A DNA stretch of 6,107 nucleotides from Desulfuromonadaceae bacterium (GTDB lineage Bacteria; Desulfobacterota; Desulfuromonadia; Desulfuromonadales; SZUA-401), in contig QKBP01000089.1 in NCBI GenBank assembly GCA_003246035.1, positions 1 to 6,107 on the forward strand, written 5' to 3'. The notes below the pieces were generated by a model. It was not told the origin of the DNA. It did no database searches and saw nothing but the letters and a program-made list of their open reading frames with translations. Position numbers and translations under genes: made by a program. Positions 3,683-6,107 of this stretch are shown here, one piece after another. Within the stretch, counting starts at the first letter, position 1; each line of letters begins with the position of its first letter.

Positions 3683-6010
3683 TCACCTCGACGCATCGCT
3701 CATCTCCACCCAGAAGGTGGCGCCTCCGCCGGGGGTCTCCTCGACCCAGGCGCGGCCCCCGTACCGGTGCGCGATCTTCTGCACGATGGCGAGGCCGACG
3801 CCGGTCCCTTTGCTCCCCTGGCCGCTGCGGCCGCGCACGAAGAGCTTGAAGATCGTGTCGCGTTCCGCCGCCGCGATCCCCGGCCCGTGATCGCGCACAT
3901 AGAAACGCGCGTTGCCACCGGAGCGCTCACCGGCCACCTCGATCGTCCCCGGCTGGCTGCCGGCATACTGCAGCGCGTTGCCGATCAGGTTCGTGAACAC
4001 CTGGAATAACAGGGTGTGCGGAACGCAGAGGCTCGGCAGCGTCCTGATTTCGATCTCCATCCTCTTCTCCAGGGCCAGGCCCCCCAGGCCGAGCATGACC
4101 TCCTGAACGACCTCGGCAAGCTCGACCGGAACGGCGGTCGGTTCCTCGACATGGCTCACCTGCGAGAACGCCAACAGGTCCTCGAGCAAGGTGGCCATCC
4201 GCCTGCCCTGATTTTCCATCTCCTGCAGGCACTTGAGGACGTCCGCGTCGAGCCGGTCCTGGTGGGCCCATCGGAGGTGCTCGGCGTAGCCGATGATCGG
4301 GGTCAGCGGCGCGCGCAGGTCGTGGGAGACCGTGTGCACGAAGGCGTCGAGTTCCCGGTTGGCCTCCTTGAGCTTCTCTTCGGTCTGCTTGCGATCGCTG
4401 ATATCGCGGATCGATTCGATCGCCCCGGCGAAGTTGCCGTCCTGGTCGAGGAGCCGCGAGGCGGTGGCCCAGACGTAGGCCCCCTTGCCGTCGTAGAGCC
4501 CCGGCAGGTACTGCTCGACGTATTTGGTGTCGCCCCGTTCTCCGATGACGTCGTAGTGCGCCTTCTGCTCCAGGTCGGGCGAGCCGACCAGGTCGATCAG
4601 GAGCGGCCGTCGCTTGCCGTAGAAGGGGACCGCGTAGGCGTGCTCGGACTGGCCGAGCATCTCCTGCTTGCCGACGCCGCTCATGCTCTCCATGGCCCGG
4701 TTCCAGGCGACGACCTGGCGCTGCTGGTCGATCACGAAGGTCGCGTCGGGGAGAAACTCGATGATGTCCTGCATCTGCCGGTGGGCGACCCGCAGCTCCT
4801 GCTCGGCATGCTTGCGGTCGGTAATGTCGCGGATCGATTCAATCGCGCCGACCAGGTTCCCCTCGGGGTCGTAGAGTGGCGAAGCCTTGAGCCAGACGTA
4901 CGCCCCCTCCCCCCCGTAGAGGGTCGGCATGAAGCGCTCGGCAAACAGGATCTCCCCCTTCTGCTCGAAGTAGCTGTACTGGGCGGCGACCTGCGGATCG
5001 CAGTCCCCGATCAGGTCGATCAGCGTCGGCGTGCGCTCCCCGTAAAGCGCCTCGGCGTAGGCATAATCGCCCTGGCCGAGGATCTGCTCCTTGCGTACCC
5101 CGGTCTTCAGCTCCATCTCGCGGTTCCAGGCGGTGACGTTTCTCTCCTGGTCGATGACAAAGGTCGCGTCGGGCAAAAACTCGATGATGCTCTGCAGCTT
5201 CTGGTGGGCGGCCAGGATCTCCATCTCGGCCTTGCGGCGGTCGCCGATATCCTGGACCTGGGCGACGAAATGAAGGAAGGTCTGCTCGCTGTTGGAGGAG
5301 AGGGCCACGGTCGGATGGCCCCAGACGATCGACCCGTCCTTGCGCACATAGCGCTTCTCGTAATCGAGGCTCTTGTGGTGCCCGGCCTTCAACTCCCCGT
5401 AGAGCCTCTCGGTCTTGGGGCGGTCCCAGGGGTGGGTGATGTCATTCAGCTTGAGGCGCGTGAGCTCCCGCTCGGAATAGCCGAGGAGCTCGCACAGGGC
5501 CGGGTTGACCTGGAGGAGCGCGCCGTCGGCTCCCACGATCGCCATCCCGGCCGACGCCGAGGCGAAGATCGAATCGAACGGCACCTCGCGGCCCGGGTCC
5601 GCCGCTTGCGCCGACTCGGGGCCGGGGTCGTCCGAACAGGCCTGCAGGCTCATCTCGACCGTCTCCGCGATGCCGGACAGGGTCGTGTCCGTCTTGACCA
5701 GGTAGGTCGCCGCCCCCCCGCCGAGCAGCGCCTGCGCCGCGCTGCGCTCTGCTTCGCGCCCCATGAGCACGAGCGGGCAGAGCGACCCCTGGGCGAATTT
5801 CGCCCGGAGACTGTCCCCGGCGTTGGCCATCTGGCGAACGTCGACGAGCATCAGGTGCGGTAGCGTCGCATCGAGGAAAGCCTCGGCGTCGCCGAAGTTT
5901 TCGGCCACGCTCAACGCGACCGGGACGTGCCAGGCGTCCAGCGCTGCTTTCACCCGCGCCACGTCCGGAGCGTGATCATCGACCATGAGGATGCGTAACG
6001 TGTCGTTCAT
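3683..6010 (-). CDS. Soluble hybrid sensor histidine kinase (REC-PAS-PAS-PAS-HisKA-HATPase_c)
   Basis: This is a 775-residue kinase without membrane segments, so it is probably cytoplasmic. Domains in order: an N-terminal receiver (about 5-122; acidic D11/D12, phospho-acceptor D57, K106); PAS1 (about 146-258); PAS2 (about 270-400) and PAS3 (about 411-541); HisKA with the H-box SHDLRAPL (H563); and HATPase_c with N-box NLIGNALQYA, D707HGPGI and GTGVGL (735-740). In the receiver the usual Thr/Ser at the end of beta-4 is Gly84, so its switching may be atypical. PAS2 and PAS3 are a tandem duplication with an exact 141-residue period. The start at 6010 is preferred to 6079 because AGGGG (6018-6022) lies 7 nt upstream and the receiver begins immediately. 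Signal and partner response regulator are unknown. No haem- or flavin-binding PAS signature is evident. It lies on the same strand as cooA but 428 bp away and is richer in GC, so co-transcription or a CO role is not supported. Confidence 0.9.
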   Translation of the reverse strand: MNDTLRILMVDDHAPDVARVKAALDAWHVPVALSVAENFGDAEAFLDATLPHLMLVDVRQMANAGDSLRAKFAQGSLCPLVLMGREAERSAAQALLGGGAATYLVKTDTTLSGIAETVEMSLQACSDDPGPESAQAADPGREVPFDSIFASASAGMAIVGADGALLQVNPALCELLGYSERELTRLKLNDITHPWDRPKTERLYGELKAGHHKSLDYEKRYVRKDGSIVWGHPTVALSSNSEQTFLHFVAQVQDIGDRRKAEMEILAAHQKLQSIIEFLPDATFVIDQERNVTAWNREMELKTGVRKEQILGQGDYAYAEALYGERTPTLIDLIGDCDPQVAAQYSYFEQKGEILFAERFMPTLYGGEGAYVWLKASPLYDPEGNLVGAIESIRDITDRKHAEQELRVAHRQMQDIIEFLPDATFVIDQQRQVVAWNRAMESMSGVGKQEMLGQSEHAYAVPFYGKRRPLLIDLVGSPDLEQKAHYDVIGERGDTKYVEQYLPGLYDGKGAYVWATASRLLDQDGNFAGAIESIRDISDRKQTEEKLKEANRELDAFVHTVSHDLRAPLTPIIGYAEHLRWAHQDRLDADVLKCLQEMENQGRRMATLLEDLLAFSQVSHVEEPTAVPVELAEVVQEVMLGLGGLALEKRMEIEIRTLPSLCVPHTLLFQVFTNLIGNALQYAGSQPGTIEVAGERSGGNARFYVRDHGPGIAAAERDTIFKLFVRGRSGQGSKGTGVGLAIVQKIAHRYGGRAWVEETPGGGATFWVEMSDASR

Positions 6011-6061
6011 TTGCTCACCCCTTCGCTGCGTGATACAATCGGGACGCGACTGCGAGGGGGT

Positions 6062-6090
6062 ATTGTAAACCACCGCCACATACCAATAAA
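6062..6090 (-). promoter_or_regulatory. Putative promoter of the histidine kinase gene
   Basis: On the minus strand TTTATT (6090-6085), a 17-bp spacer and TACAAT (6067-6062; 5 of 6 matches to TATAAT) sit in the AT-rich end of the window. The transcription start would be about 45 nt before the ATG at 6010. The -35 match is weak. Confidence 0.35.
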
Positions 6091-6107
6091 GGTAAATAAT
6101 TCGATAT

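Noticed and set aside
4016..5863. 615-codon open frame on the plus strand opposite the kinase
   Set aside because: It is a shadow of the GC-rich kinase gene. It shows repetitive Leu/Val/Asp/Gly composition without domains, whereas the minus-strand frame has all kinase motifs.
1..6107. CRISPR arrays, insertion sequences, tRNA or rRNA genes
   Set aside because: No repeat-spacer pattern, transposase-like frame, terminal inverted repeats or recognisable RNA gene was seen on either strand.

Overview
The window reads as chromosomal DNA of a diazotrophic, probably anaerobic proteobacterium. The outer genes (an NrfD/HybB-type quinol-interacting membrane subunit and a multi-PAS histidine kinase) are GC-rich and have the style of Desulfuromonadales/Geobacter-like bacteria. 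That placement is inferred from gene style and is not proven. The cowN gene implies that the host makes nitrogenase.

Layout, left to right. (1) 2-679, + strand: the C-terminal part of an NrfD/HybB-family membrane subunit, closed by a strong intrinsic terminator (697-732). (2) 733-3254: a compact carbon-monoxide-response module. It holds cowN (995-1300, +), which lets nitrogenase work in the presence of CO. A NapH-like membrane protein with two [4Fe-4S] motifs (1307-2308, -) lies tail to tail with cowN, only 6 bp away. Next is a CooA-family haem CO sensor and transcription factor (2589-3254, -). (3) 3255-3682: the cooA promoter region and a GC-rich stretch with no credible gene. (4) 3683-6010, - strand: a soluble histidine kinase (REC-PAS-PAS-PAS-HisKA-HATPase).

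The central observation is two perfect copies of the CooA operator, TGTCG-N6-CGACA. One (914-929) lies ahead of cowN. The other (2508-2523) lies ahead of the membrane Fe-S gene. Read in the direction of their genes they are identical at 14 of 16 bases. Each has a -10-like hexamer about 21-22 bp downstream, as expected for class II activation. The inferred circuit is: CO binds CooA; CooA turns on cowN and the membrane Fe-S gene; nitrogen fixation continues under CO. CowN and CooA are known. Direct co-regulation of a NapH-like polyferredoxin, and a possible three-way-junction RNA in its 5' leader, are the less familiar parts. No CO dehydrogenase or CO-linked hydrogenase genes are in view, so within this window CooA serves CO tolerance and not CO oxidation.

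Three starts were chosen downstream of the longest open frame because of ribosome binding sites: the Fe-S protein (2308), CooA (3254, which also gives the family's Pro2) and the kinase (6010).
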